Shown: piece by piece, positions 25,133 through 33,528 of the stretch
How the letters are laid out: each line of letters starts with the position of its first letter
How positions within the stretch are numbered: the first letter of the stretch is position 1
From: an uncultured Lentisphaeria bacterium
GTDB taxonomy: Bacteria; Verrucomicrobiota; Lentisphaeria; Victivallales; UBA1829
NCBI GenBank assembly: GCA_905197955.1
Contig: CAJKAR010000002.1
Span: 159,419 to 223,418 of the forward strand
Reading direction: 5' to 3'
DNA: 64,000 nucleotides
Program-made: the position numbers and the translations under genes
Notes under the pieces: model-generated
What the model saw: only the letters and a program-made list of their open reading frames with translations
Databases searched by the model: none
Told to the model about the DNA's origin: nothing

Positions 25133-26647
25133 ATGAAAAGATATTTATCATGGTTTATTCCTGTTCTCTGCGCCGCAGTGTTCTGCGGAGGGGCGGAAAA
25201 CAGCGGACAGGAAAAGGTGAAGCGCATTGAATGGCTGCAGGATAATGCTCAGAAGTATATGTCGACAAAGATCTATGAACTTCGGCATGTCCGGGCGTCG
25301 GATATCACCCCTTTTGTTGAAGGCGCGGTCAAGCGCTACCGGACGGATTCCAGGGTTCAGCGCTTGAGTTACAGTGCCGGGCGTCAGGAGTTTCTGATCG
25401 TTTCCACCGGAACGGCTATGCTGCCTTATGTGGATGACATCATAAAGGCGCTGGATCGTCCCTCCGGAAAAGTCGATGCCATGGGCTCCAACATCGAAGG
25501 AACCGGAATCAGCAACTTTGTCTATTATACAAAGTATCGGACAAGCGAGGATATGAAACGGATCATCAACCGGAATATCCTGGATGACAATGGTCGCGCC
25601 TATGCCGATATCGCCTGCGCCATGATTTATTGGAAAAGTTCCGTTTCCAAAGGAACGCAGATTCAGAAGTGGCTGACGGCGCTGGATCGTCCGGTCCCGC
25701 AGGTTGCGTTGACGTTGAATGTTTATGAGATTCGCGAAAGCGTATTGCGAGATCTCGGCGTGGATTATGTCGCATGGAAAAACGGGCCCGGACTCGATCT
25801 GTTCGGTGCCGGAGCGGAGATGTTCAATTCCTGGGGAGTCGAGAAAATCGTTGAACTGCTCGGAACGAAGGGATTTGAGTATTTGACAAGTTCGCAATTC
25901 GCTTTCGGAGGAGTCTTTTTTGCTCCGCAGTTCGATGCCAGTTTTCTCAAGATCCTGGAGCAGGAAGGTCTTGCCACTGTTGCATCCTCCGGATCCATTA
26001 CGCTCGTGAACGGTGCGGATGCCGCAATTACTTTTTCGCCTGATTTTCAGAACATCGTGAAGAGCGATAACGACAAAACCACAGTGGAGGAGGGCGGCGC
26101 GACCACTTACACTCTGAAGATCGGAAATGCCACGATCAATTTCAAAGGCGGAACATACCGGAAAACCGAAAGCGGCGATGGCTATCTCTATTATGAAGAG
26201 GTTCCAGGTGATGTTTCGGGAACGATTATGTTCGGCTATGATTTCAGCGTATCTTCTCCGGTGGAAAGCAGCAATCTGGGCGTTCAGCTGGTGAACTCGA
26301 CGGGAATGGCATCCGCACTCTGTTTTGATGTCGGCAGGGAACAGCTCCTTGGAACATGGGAACAGAGTTATGATGTCCAGCAGGAGATCGGAGTACCGTT
26401 TCTTTCGGACATTCCGGTTCTGAAGTATCTTTTCGGCACGGAGAAGACTTCCCGGTCCCATGCGAAAGTTTTTGTGACGCTCCGGGCGGACTGGGTCACT
26501 CCCGATGCCGGACTCGCCGCATGGGCAGGGAAACTGCTGCCGGAAGATGAGATCATCCGGACCGCCGCCGCACCGTCTCCGGTCAGTGCGGAAAAGGCCG
26601 AAGTGGATGCCGCGGAAGCAGAAAATAGGAAAAAGAACGACCTGTGA
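25133..26647 (+). CDS. Secretin-like protein 1 (type II/III secretion system family)
   Basis: About 504 aa. Signal peptide MKRYLSWFIPVLCAAVFCGG. The N-terminal region (KIYELRHVRASDITPFVEGAVKRY ... FLIVSTGTAMLPYVDDIIKALD) has the alternating pattern of secretin N1/N2 (NolW-type) domains. A core with LTLNVYEIRESVLRDLGVDYVAWKN follows. The C-terminal block QQEIGVPFLSDIPVLKYLFGTEKTSRSHAKVFVTLRADWV is the secretin PFL-x-DIP-x-L-x-LF signature. The start at 25133 follows AGGGAGACGAAG; an in-frame codon 60 bases upstream would displace the signal peptide. The Ala/Glu-rich tail is unusual. Secretins form outer-membrane channels; whether this one does is inferred. It is paired with a second secretin-like gene behind a sigma-54-type promoter. 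Confidence 0.75.
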   Translation: MKRYLSWFIPVLCAAVFCGGAENSGQEKVKRIEWLQDNAQKYMSTKIYELRHVRASDITPFVEGAVKRYRTDSRVQRLSYSAGRQEFLIVSTGTAMLPYVDDIIKALDRPSGKVDAMGSNIEGTGISNFVYYTKYRTSEDMKRIINRNILDDNGRAYADIACAMIYWKSSVSKGTQIQKWLTALDRPVPQVALTLNVYEIRESVLRDLGVDYVAWKNGPGLDLFGAGAEMFNSWGVEKIVELLGTKGFEYLTSSQFAFGGVFFAPQFDASFLKILEQEGLATVASSGSITLVNGADAAITFSPDFQNIVKSDNDKTTVEEGGATTYTLKIGNATINFKGGTYRKTESGDGYLYYEEVPGDVSGTIMFGYDFSVSSPVESSNLGVQLVNSTGMASALCFDVGREQLLGTWEQSYDVQQEIGVPFLSDIPVLKYLFGTEKTSRSHAKVFVTLRADWVTPDAGLAAWAGKLLPEDEIIRTAAAPSPVSAEKAEVDAAEAENRKKNDL

Positions 26648-26687
26648 ATCATCCGGAAAATAAAATAGAACGATAGGGAGTGATATC

Positions 26688-28538
26688 ATGAACAACAGCA
26701 GAAAATGGATAATGACGGCGATTCTTGGAATCGGATTCCTTTCGGGCGCTTACGCGCAGTATGCACCGTATCCGGATGAGGGACAGCAGCCGGAAAGCCA
26801 GTCCGCAACGGGACCGTATGAAAAAACGGCGGTTCAGGCTCAGCTGCGCCTGAACTTGGACAAGGATGTGGGAAAGGTTCATTTCATCCGCAACAACAAT
26901 GATCCGAATGTTGTGACCAAAGCCTATGTGCTCAAATATGCCGATCCGTATGAGATCAGACCCTTTGTCCGGGATGCGGTCTCCTCCCGGAGAGTGAACA
27001 CTTCTCCGACCACGGTGGAATGCATCAAGTATTCCGATGGAACCGGTGTGCTCCTGGTTTCCGCAGAGGAATACCGCTTTACGGAGGAGGCAAAGCCGGG
27101 AATGAGTATTGATGCGATTGTGGCCATGCTTGACAAACCCAGGCTGACGTCCTCTTCGGGATCGCTGACGTATCTCTACTTCCCGAAATATTTTTCCGCG
27201 GAGGCTCTCTGTACGCTGCTGTCGCAGGTCGGAGCGAATGTGGAAGGCGACAATGTCGAACTTCAGTACGGACGCGACAGCCTGGGATATGACACCGGTC
27301 TCAATGCCATGCTGATGTATGTTCCCCGGTATAGCGCCAAGCATCTGGAACGTCTGATCAAACTTTACGATATCCCGACGTATGATGTGGATGTGAAATA
27401 CCTCCTGTATGAAATCGACGCGGAGAACGATACGAAGATCGGGCTGGATTTCCAGGCGTGGAAGAATAACGGCGGAGCGGATCTCTTCAGTGTCGGCGGA
27501 CGTTTCCGCGATGGATGGAGCGCCAGCTGGGCGGATGGACCGAACCGTTCCGGAACCAGCAATACCCGTTTCCTGAATTTTAATCCGAAATGGAATACTC
27601 GGTACTTGGATTTTCTTGTATCCAAGGGCAAAGCTAAAATCGCGACAAAGGGCCGGATCCGGATCGATACGACCGCAACCGGAACCGTGACTGCTGCAAC
27701 CCGTCTTTTCCAGTTTGAAAACGGGGAGGCTCTGGAGCCGTCCTCCGGTGTGGAGGGATTCCTCTATGTACCGGACAGCTCCTACACCGTTACTGCAACC
27801 GATTCTAAAGGAATTGTGGTGATTGACACGGCAAATGGAAAAGTCCCTTCCGGAGCGGCCTATCCCTGGATGATTACAAAACTGAAGAATGCTTCCTCCG
27901 AGTTTTATACCATCAAATCGCGTGATGGAATTTTTGATAACGGCAGAAGCGCAATCAAGGTTGCCAATGTTTCTGTGACAACTACCGCGAAGGATGCCGC
28001 CGGAAACGATGTGACTGTTGAGGTACCTTGGAATACCGATGCCGGATATCTGGCAGGAAAAGGGTTCCAAGTGGAAACGGTGCCGTCCTCTTACGGGTTC
28101 TCCCTTTCTCTGACTCCGGTTGTGGCGGAGAAGACGACCGTCATGGAAATTGATATCCGAAATGACAGTCTGATCGGGTGGAACTCCGATGGCTCCCCGC
28201 GCATCAGCCGGGATACCGGATTGAGAACGAAGGTCATGATGAGCAATAACGGTGAGACTTTTGTAGTCGGCGGACTCTCCAAACGTTCTCTGGTGACCAG
28301 CGATGGCGGAATTCCGTGGCTCAAGAAAATTCCGTTCCTGGGATATCTCTTCTCGACGGAATCTCAAGCGACAAAACGTTCTCAGCTGGTACTCGTCCTG
28401 GAATGCTCTGTCGTTGATACTCTTGGCGACAAACTCGATGGCGATCCCGCCGAAGCAATCCGCAAGGCGGAAAACAGATTGACCCGAGCCGGTGTCTCAG
28501 TTCCTTATGCCAATACTCAGTGGGGACTTGCCCGCTGA
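26688..28538 (+). CDS. Secretin-like protein 2 (type II/III secretion system family)
   Basis: 616 aa. Signal peptide MNNSRKWIMTAILGIGFLSG with cleavage near AYAQ. N-terminal secretin N-domain-like repeats (VTKAYVLKYADPYEIRPFVRDAV; LTYLYFPKYFSAEALCTLLSQVGANV) precede the core motif VDVKYLLYEIDAENDTKIGLDFQAWKNNGGADLFSVGG. The same YEI ... G-x-D-x-x-AWKN ... DLF pattern is found in the gene before it. The C-terminus has SLTPVVAEKTTVMEIDI, TFVVGGLSKRS and IPWLKKIPFLGYLF, the secretin domain landmarks. A divergent insert of about 150 residues lies in the middle. AGGGAGTGATATC precedes the ATG, 40 bases after the first gene, so both are one operon ending in a strong terminator. Confidence 0.78.
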   Translation: MNNSRKWIMTAILGIGFLSGAYAQYAPYPDEGQQPESQSATGPYEKTAVQAQLRLNLDKDVGKVHFIRNNNDPNVVTKAYVLKYADPYEIRPFVRDAVSSRRVNTSPTTVECIKYSDGTGVLLVSAEEYRFTEEAKPGMSIDAIVAMLDKPRLTSSSGSLTYLYFPKYFSAEALCTLLSQVGANVEGDNVELQYGRDSLGYDTGLNAMLMYVPRYSAKHLERLIKLYDIPTYDVDVKYLLYEIDAENDTKIGLDFQAWKNNGGADLFSVGGRFRDGWSASWADGPNRSGTSNTRFLNFNPKWNTRYLDFLVSKGKAKIATKGRIRIDTTATGTVTAATRLFQFENGEALEPSSGVEGFLYVPDSSYTVTATDSKGIVVIDTANGKVPSGAAYPWMITKLKNASSEFYTIKSRDGIFDNGRSAIKVANVSVTTTAKDAAGNDVTVEVPWNTDAGYLAGKGFQVETVPSSYGFSLSLTPVVAEKTTVMEIDIRNDSLIGWNSDGSPRISRDTGLRTKVMMSNNGETFVVGGLSKRSLVTSDGGIPWLKKIPFLGYLFSTESQATKRSQLVLVLECSVVDTLGDKLDGDPAEAIRKAENRLTRAGVSVPYANTQWGLAR

Positions 28539-28567
28539 ATCATGAACGGATGAGTTCCATAAGAAAA

Positions 28568-28605
28568 CCCTTCCGCATTTGCAATACCGCTGCGGAAGGG
28601 CTTTC
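28568..28605. terminator. Terminator after the secretin-like pair
   Basis: Perfect 10-base stem CCCTTCCGCA (28568-28577) / TGCGGAAGGG (28591-28600), then CTTTCT. AAGAAAA on the left side makes it usable for the opposing gene at 28635 as well. Confidence 0.8.
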
Positions 28606-28634
28606 TGGCAGTTTCGTTTTAGCTGGACTCTTTT

Positions 28635-29099
28635 TTATTTTTCAGGGATTTCCACTTCCAGATCCAGGCTTCCTACCAGATAAAGCAGATGGTTGCTGAC
28701 AGCAACTCGGATATAATGTCCGGCAAGTTCCTGACGCAGTTGTTTTCCGTTTGCATCATAGAATCCTGAGATGCTTCCACTGGTTTTCAGAGAGACTTTG
28801 GCGGCTTTTCCGACCGTCCAGACAGCCGTGATCCGTTCCTGTCCTCCTTCCGAAGCAGGGCGGAGCCAGGTGGCGATCCGGATCGGTCCGTAAACTTTGA
28901 CTTCCGGAAGTGTACTCCCGGAAGGATGCATTTGCGCAAAAATATTTTTTTCCGATTTCCCGGAGAAGTGGTAGACAACTGCATTTTCCGGAATGGCTGT
29001 CTGTGGCGGCGGATCGAAAAGAGCGGTCCTGGAATCAGAGGCGCAGGAGGTCAGAAGAATTGCGCTTCCGGTGAGAAAAAAGAGTTTTATGGCATTCAT
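28635..29099 (-). CDS. Small lipoprotein of unknown function
   Basis: About 154 aa. MNAIKLFFLTGSAILLTSC is a lipoprotein signal with lipobox LTSC, so the protein is likely anchored by a lipidated Cys at residue 19. The mature part (SGKSEKNIFAQMHPSG ... LRQELAGHYIRVAVSNHLLYLVGSLDLEVEIPEK) looks beta-rich and I do not recognise a family. The start at 29099 overlaps the stop of the upstream gene by four bases (ATGA), so the two are co-translated. A slightly longer frame starts at 29117 but would place charged residues before the signal. Confidence 0.7.
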   Translation of the reverse strand: MNAIKLFFLTGSAILLTSCASDSRTALFDPPPQTAIPENAVVYHFSGKSEKNIFAQMHPSGSTLPEVKVYGPIRIATWLRPASEGGQERITAVWTVGKAAKVSLKTSGSISGFYDANGKQLRQELAGHYIRVAVSNHLLYLVGSLDLEVEIPEK

Positions 29100-29656
29100 T
29101 GTTTTGTGGTCTCCCAATTCAGGTTGTCCATCGTGAGTTTCAGATTCTTCACGAGGGGATTGCAGTCAAATTTCAAACCGATGAATTTTACCGGTCCGGT
29201 GATGGTTCGATTCCGATTGCCCCAGATACGATCCGGGCGAACATCCTTTCCTGCCGGAATGAGAATGGTTTCAAAGCGTCCGGGACGGAGCTTGACCACT
29301 TTCCGGAACTGGCGGATTTCTCCTGCTTCATCTTCAAAACGGGCGGATACCGCAACAAAACCGCCAACATTGTCTGCTTTCAGCCGGATTCCGATTGTTC
29401 CATGGAATTCCTCTGCCGTTTCCGCTACGGCAACCGGTGTTTTCAGCAGCAGTTCGGCATATTGGAAGATTTCCGGTTGAACGGTCAATTCAGCAGCGGT
29501 TCCTTCCGACTTGGAATACTCTACAATTTTATAGCTCTGATGCCGTTTGACCGGAAAACGCAGTGACCAGTCGGTTTCGTTTTTCAAACTCGGCAGATCC
29601 ACGGCAAACATCAGGCAGGACAGAAACACCAGGCATACTGCAAGCAATGATTTCAT
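29096..29656 (-). CDS. Small secreted protein of unknown function
   Basis: About 186 aa with signal peptide MKSLLAVCLVFLSCLMFAVD; the start at 29656 is preceded by AAAGGAGATTTGCC. The mature chain (TPVAVAETAEEFHGTIGIRLKADNVGGFVAVSARFEDEAGEIRQFRKVVKLRPGRFETILIP in pieces) has the alternating hydrophobic pattern of a beta-sandwich, as in carbohydrate-binding or complex I intermediate-associated (CIA30-like) domains. I would not assign it further. It is translationally coupled to the lipoprotein gene downstream, so the pair may work together at the envelope. A promoter is visible at 29685-29713. Confidence 0.7.
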   Translation of the reverse strand: MKSLLAVCLVFLSCLMFAVDLPSLKNETDWSLRFPVKRHQSYKIVEYSKSEGTAAELTVQPEIFQYAELLLKTPVAVAETAEEFHGTIGIRLKADNVGGFVAVSARFEDEAGEIRQFRKVVKLRPGRFETILIPAGKDVRPDRIWGNRNRTITGPVKFIGLKFDCNPLVKNLKLTMDNLNWETTKQ

Positions 29657-29684
29657 GGCAAATCTCCTTTGATTTCGTGTTATT

Positions 29685-29713
29685 ATATTACATGCATCCT
29701 GCATTTTTATCAA
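29685..29713 (-). promoter_or_regulatory. Promoter of the secreted protein/lipoprotein pair
   Basis: Minus strand TTGATA (29713-29708), 17-base spacer, TAATAT (29690-29685), running into an overlapping TATAAT (29687-29682). Confidence 0.5.
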
Positions 29714-29800
29714 GTTCTTTGTGTTCGATTCCGAAAAAAAGATCAGTCGGAGATTTCCTGTTCAGGGATTTATGTGCATAGATTTGAGCCGGAGAAAATT

Positions 29801-30190
29801 TCAGATTTTCTGTTTCGGAAAGCGATGATTCTGTTTTTGGGCTCTCTGTTCAGAGATGTTCGCATTCTTTTCTTCATAATTGTTCCAGAGAAAATGTTCC
29901 AGATCGACATTGCCGTTGGAAAGGAAAAGAACCTGTTCTGTCAGAAGCAGTTCCATCTGTTCCTTCCATCCGGGAGCGCAGCGCCCGGAGGCATTGACTA
30001 CGCGATGGCAGGGAAGGCGGAGAGAACGCGGAGATTCCTTTAGGACTCTTCCGACCATGCGTGCATGAGCAGGATAGCCCGCAAGGAAGGCAAGCTGTCC
30101 ATAAGTGGCGACTTTCCCCTTCGGGATTGCCTCGACCAGCCGATAGATCTCTTCTTTGAATTTTCTTGTAAACAGGGAATCTTTTGTCAT
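29801..30190 (-). CDS. MGMT-family (6-O-methylguanine-DNA methyltransferase C-domain) protein
   Basis: About 129 aa. PKGKVATYGQLAFLAGYPAHARMVGRVLKESPRSLRLPCHRVVNASGRCAPGW (in pieces) contains the DNA-binding helix with the finger Arg and the PCHRV active-site motif. The Cys is present, unlike in alkyltransferase-like proteins, where Trp replaces it. The N-terminal ribonuclease-like domain of Ogt/Ada is absent, so this is a single-domain form. The C-terminus carries a basic, Gln/Lys-rich tail (NISEQRAQKQNHRFPKQKI). It could repair alkylated guanine or act as a damage sensor. The start at 30190 follows GGAGAACGT. Confidence 0.82.
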   Translation of the reverse strand: MTKDSLFTRKFKEEIYRLVEAIPKGKVATYGQLAFLAGYPAHARMVGRVLKESPRSLRLPCHRVVNASGRCAPGWKEQMELLLTEQVLFLSNGNVDLEHFLWNNYEEKNANISEQRAQKQNHRFPKQKI

Positions 30191-30381
30191 ACGTTCTCCG
30201 ATGGTGTTTCGGATGGAGCCTTGCAGGAGACAATACACCGGTGAGTTCCAATGTCAAGTCAGAGCATCCGGAAGAGTGATTCTTTCTGTCGTTTCCTTCG
30301 GATTCGGGATGAGCGTAGAAGGAAAACATTTTGATTTTTCCTGTTTTTGTGCTCTATTACGGAAAACGCAGGAAACGTTGC

Positions 30382-30594
30382 ATGATGATTACAATCGAAT
30401 TCAATGGAAAACCGGAACAGATTGCGGAAAAGATGACTCTTTGTGAGTTTTTAAGAGAAAAAGGATTGACAAATCCGCATTTGATTCTGGAGCTGAACGG
30501 AGAGATTTTTGCGAAAGATGCCTTGTCTTCCACTTCTCCGGAGCTGAACGACGGCGACCGCCTGAATGTATTTTCTCTTGTCGGCGGGGGCTGA
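30382..30594 (+). CDS. thiS: Sulfur carrier protein ThiS
   Basis: About 70 aa, beginning MMITIEFNGKPEQIAEKMTL and ending FSLVGGG. This is the ubiquitin-like fold with the C-terminal Gly-Gly that is adenylated and thiocarboxylated during thiazole synthesis for thiamine. The start at 30382 (or the adjoining ATG at 30385) follows GGAAACGTTGC. thiF follows two bases after the stop. No thiG or thiH is in the window and I see no clear TPP riboswitch in the 190 bases upstream. Confidence 0.88.
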   Translation: MMITIEFNGKPEQIAEKMTLCEFLREKGLTNPHLILELNGEIFAKDALSSTSPELNDGDRLNVFSLVGGG

Positions 30595-30596
30595 AC

Positions 30597-31193
30597 ATGC
30601 GGGTGAATCCCTTTCTGACCTCCCGTGAGGAGGAATGTTTCCGGAATACAACCATCGGTGTTGCCGGTGCCGGGGGACTCGGTTCCAACGTGCTGATGCA
30701 TCTGGTGAGGTGCGGACTGGAACGTTTTGTGATCGCTGATTTCGATCGGGTGTCTCCGGGGAATTTGAATCGGCAGTTCTTTTTTCAGGATCAGATCGGA
30801 ATTTTGAAAACAGAGGCCGTAGCGGAAAATCTTCGAAAGATCAATCCCGATCTTTCTCTGGAACTGCATTCGGTTCGGATCACGGAGGCGAATGTGCGAT
30901 CCATCTTTGGAGAATGCGACATTCTGGTGGAAGCGTTCGACGATGCGGATTCCAAAGCCATGTTCATTCGGGAAACGGTTTCCTGGGGAAAACCGGTTGT
31001 TGCGGCAAGCGGACTTGCCGGCTGGGGGAGATCCAATGAGATGCGGGTGAGAAAGGTCGGAAAAAATCTTTATCTGGTTGGAGATCTTTCTGCAGGAGTC
31101 GGCGAGTTGCCGCCGGAATCTCCAAGAGTGGGTCTTGCCGCGGCGCTGGAAGCAAACACGGTTGCCGCATTGATTCTGGGGATCGAATTCTGA
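30597..31193 (+). CDS. thiF: ThiS adenylyltransferase ThiF (short form)
   Basis: 198 aa. The nucleotide-binding motif TIGVAGAGGLGSNVLMHLVRCG is followed by FVIADFDRVSPGNLNRQFFFQDQIG, the E1-like ATP-binding block with the Arg and Asn-x-x-Arg residues. KAMFIRETVSWGKPVVAASG follows. The short length and absence of the paired CxxC zinc motifs match the compact ThiF found next to ThiS in many anaerobes rather than MoeB. It activates the ThiS C-terminus with ATP. It is two bases behind thiS and convergent with the kinase gene at 31211. Confidence 0.88.
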   Translation: MRVNPFLTSREEECFRNTTIGVAGAGGLGSNVLMHLVRCGLERFVIADFDRVSPGNLNRQFFFQDQIGILKTEAVAENLRKINPDLSLELHSVRITEANVRSIFGECDILVEAFDDADSKAMFIRETVSWGKPVVAASGLAGWGRSNEMRVRKVGKNLYLVGDLSAGVGELPPESPRVGLAAALEANTVAALILGIEF

Positions 31194-31210
31194 GCCGGAA
31201 AAGGATGGAA

Positions 31211-31786
31211 TCAATGGGGGAGATTCAAAAGATTCCGTATTTCCTCCAGGGAACAGGGATGTGTCAAGCGGATTACCGGACCGGAAAATGCGCTCAATGA
31301 TGCTTCCGTTCGGGGACGCATATCGCGGTTGTAGGTCCAGATATATCGAAGAAATTCCAGATCCAGTCGTTCCGGACAGCCGGTGCCCATATCGGGGCGG
31401 ACTTGTCCACGCCAGCGGAAAATCCGTTTCAGTGCCCGGAAGAGGCATAGCCACGAGGAGTAGTCGAGAAAGATGACTGCATCGGCATATTTCAGACGCT
31501 CGGGAAGGGTACGATTATAATTGCCGTCGATGATCCATTGTTTCTGTTTCAGGATTTTTGCCAGTTCGGCATCGAAGTGTTCGACCGATTCTTCCACCCA
31601 TCCCGGTTTCCACCAGAGTTTATCAAGATGGTACACGGGAAGATTCATGGCATCTCCCAGTTGTTTTGACAAGGTGCTTTTTCCTGCTCCGCCACAGCCG
31701 ATGATGAGAATCCGTTCCATGGAGACAGGTGTGGTCATATTGGAAACACTTTTTTCTTCCTGAATCTTTATCTGTGTTGATTTCAT
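31211..31786 (-). CDS. P-loop nucleoside/adenylate kinase-like protein (FlaR / topology-modulation type)
   Basis: About 191 aa. ERILIIGCGGAGKSTLSKQLGDAMNLPVYHLDKLWWKPGW contains a Walker A loop (GCGGAGKS). HLDKLWWKPGW is the pattern of the small kinase-like proteins annotated as FlaR or DNA topology modulation protein. IIDGNYNRTLPERLKYADAVIFLDYS is the second conserved block. The true substrate of the family is not known; the name is historical. Start choice: the ATG at 31786 has GGAG six bases upstream, whereas the ATG at 31798 does not. About 25 residues precede the fold. The dispersed repeat lies behind its promoter region. Confidence 0.82.
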   Translation of the reverse strand: MKSTQIKIQEEKSVSNMTTPVSMERILIIGCGGAGKSTLSKQLGDAMNLPVYHLDKLWWKPGWVEESVEHFDAELAKILKQKQWIIDGNYNRTLPERLKYADAVIFLDYSSWLCLFRALKRIFRWRGQVRPDMGTGCPERLDLEFLRYIWTYNRDMRPRTEASLSAFSGPVIRLTHPCSLEEIRNLLNLPH

Positions 31787-31873
31787 TTTTGACTCCATAA
31801 AAAATTAGGGGCCGTTTGAACAGACCGAAATTTTCAATACTATATTCCCTCATGTTCCAGAAAACAAATTTAC

Positions 31874-32008
31874 AGGAGCCGCAAGGCTCGGTGCAGGTCT
31901 GTGACCTGCTTCGGTCCAGCTGAATAAGCTGGTCGCCCGGAGGGCGAAACAGTCAGAACATCATAAAGATCGACGACAACGCTGAAAACCTGATTGCCCA
32001 AAGGGCAA
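31874..32008. repeat. Dispersed multi-hairpin repeat, copy 1
   Basis: The first 50 bases (31874-31923) recur at 63951-64000 with one change. The element is a chain of compact hairpins: GAGCC-gcaa-GGCTC (31876-31889), GCAGGT-ctgtg-ACCTGC (31893-31909), CCAGCT-gaata-AGCTGG (31916-31932), CGCCC-gga-GGGCG (31934-31946) and TTGCCC-aaa-GGGCAA (31994-32008). The single difference between copies (T/C at 31900) lies in the loop of the second hairpin, so the stems are kept. It carries no reading frame of note and ends 22 bases before the serine hydrolase start, so it may be transcribed as a leader. The full extent of the family cannot be judged from one and a half copies. Confidence 0.75.
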
Positions 32009-32030
32009 AACCGTAAAACGAGGTATAAAA

Positions 32031-33428
32031 ATGATGACATTTCTATCCCGGTCGACTCCGGAATCAGTTGGGATTCCGTCCCGGATTTTGACAGAGACCC
32101 TGGAGGAACTGAAAAAACTGACAGCCTTAAACAGCCTCATGGTTCTTCGCCACGGACACGTATGTGCGGAAGGCTGGTGGAAGCCGTATTCCCCGGAGAT
32201 TCCGCACATGCTGTTTTCTCTGAGCAAGAGTTTCACCTCGTCGGCGATCGGGATTCTTCAGGGGGAGCGAGGACTTGATCTCCAGACTCCCCTGTACACC
32301 TTTTTTCCAGAAGCGGAGAAATCCATTACGGATCCGAAGATGCGTGCAGTAACGCTGCGTCATCTTTTGACGATGTCTTCCGGACACGCAAGCTGTGCGA
32401 TGGCATTCATGGAAAAAGATCCGGACGGCGATTATGTAAAATCCTTTCTCTCCTCAAAACTGACCTATTTGCCGGGAGAGCGTTTTGTGTACAATTCGGG
32501 CGGAACCTACATGCTTGCGGCGGTTGTTCGGAAATTAACGGGCGAAAATGTCCGGGAGTACCTGATTCCCCGCCTGTTTGATCCTCTGGGGATCGTTCCG
32601 GGCATCTGGGAGTGCTGCCCCCGCGGGACCAATCTCGGCGGCTGGGGATTCAACCTGAAAACGGAGGACATCGCCAAATTCGGCCAGCTTCTCCTGGACG
32701 GCGGCCGCTGGAATGGAAAACAGCTGATTCCCGCAGAGTATCTCCAGGCCGCCACTGCAAAACAGATCGACAACTCCATGAACGACATGCCCGACTGGAA
32801 ACTCGGCTACGGCTATCAGTTCTGGCAGAACCGTTACGGCTTCCGTGCCGACGGCGCCTGCGGTCAGTACGCACTTGTCCTTCCCGAGTACGATATGACA
32901 ATCGCTGTGACCGCCGGACTCGCCAACATGCAGAATGTCATGACCATCTTCTGGGAACACCTCATCCCCGGTATCCGCAAGGAAACCGACACCCTTCCGG
33001 AAGATCCGGAGGCTTTGCAAGCTCTGAGAAGTGCACTGGCTTCCCTCTCCATTCCCCTTGCGCAGGGCGATACCACTCGTCGCGGGGAATCCGCCGTCTG
33101 GAACTGCGGCCGGAACGACGCCGGCATTCGCTCCGTCTCCATCTCATTCGGAAAAGACGACTGCACTCTTCTCTTTTCCACCGAAAAAGGCGAGGAGAAA
33201 ATTCATGCCGGCTTCGGCTTCAACTGCGATAATCTGATCCAGTTCCGCGATTCTCTTCCGCGCCGTTCCGCCGCAAGCGCCGCGTGGACCGCAGAAGATC
33301 TCCTCGAAATCCATGTCTGTAATTATGAGACCCCCTTCCGGGATGTCTACCAGATCAACTTCACTTCACAAAAAGTGACCAGAAGCTCCAATACCAATTT
33401 TCTCCATCCGCCGCTCGGCTTGTCATAA
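32031..33428 (+). CDS. Serine hydrolase, class C beta-lactamase-like fold
   Basis: 465 aa. FSLSKSF contains the S-x-x-K motif (Ser63, Lys66) of class C beta-lactamase/penicillin-binding-protein-like hydrolases. FVYNSGGTYMLAAVVRKLTG supplies the Tyr of the second motif. A C-terminal domain of about 120 residues follows the hydrolase part. There is no obvious signal peptide (MMTFLSRSTPESVGIPSRIL), so it may be cytoplasmic, like EstB-type esterases. Substrates in this family range from esters to peptides, and none can be assigned. The multi-hairpin repeat sits just upstream. The last codons overlap the T-run of the terminator for the opposite strand. Confidence 0.85.
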   Translation: MMTFLSRSTPESVGIPSRILTETLEELKKLTALNSLMVLRHGHVCAEGWWKPYSPEIPHMLFSLSKSFTSSAIGILQGERGLDLQTPLYTFFPEAEKSITDPKMRAVTLRHLLTMSSGHASCAMAFMEKDPDGDYVKSFLSSKLTYLPGERFVYNSGGTYMLAAVVRKLTGENVREYLIPRLFDPLGIVPGIWECCPRGTNLGGWGFNLKTEDIAKFGQLLLDGGRWNGKQLIPAEYLQAATAKQIDNSMNDMPDWKLGYGYQFWQNRYGFRADGACGQYALVLPEYDMTIAVTAGLANMQNVMTIFWEHLIPGIRKETDTLPEDPEALQALRSALASLSIPLAQGDTTRRGESAVWNCGRNDAGIRSVSISFGKDDCTLLFSTEKGEEKIHAGFGFNCDNLIQFRDSLPRRSAASAAWTAEDLLEIHVCNYETPFRDVYQINFTSQKVTRSSNTNFLHPPLGLS

Positions 33429-33469
33429 AAAAAACATTCTCCGCCTGCCGTAACAACAGACGGAGAATG
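33427..33469 (-). terminator. Terminator of the ABC transporter operon
   Basis: Minus strand CATTCTCCG (33469-33461) pairs with CGGAGAATG (33443-33435), extended by CTG/CAG inside. A run of eight T follows (complement of 33427-33434). Confidence 0.85.
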
Positions 33470-33528
33470 AAAAGACATTCCCGAAAAATATGCTTTTTTC
33501 TTTTCCCCCCTCCTCCTTGTCCGAAGAC

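Noticed and set aside
30200..30381. TPP riboswitch before thiS
   Set aside because: I looked for the conserved CTGAGA-type core and paired stems and did not find them.
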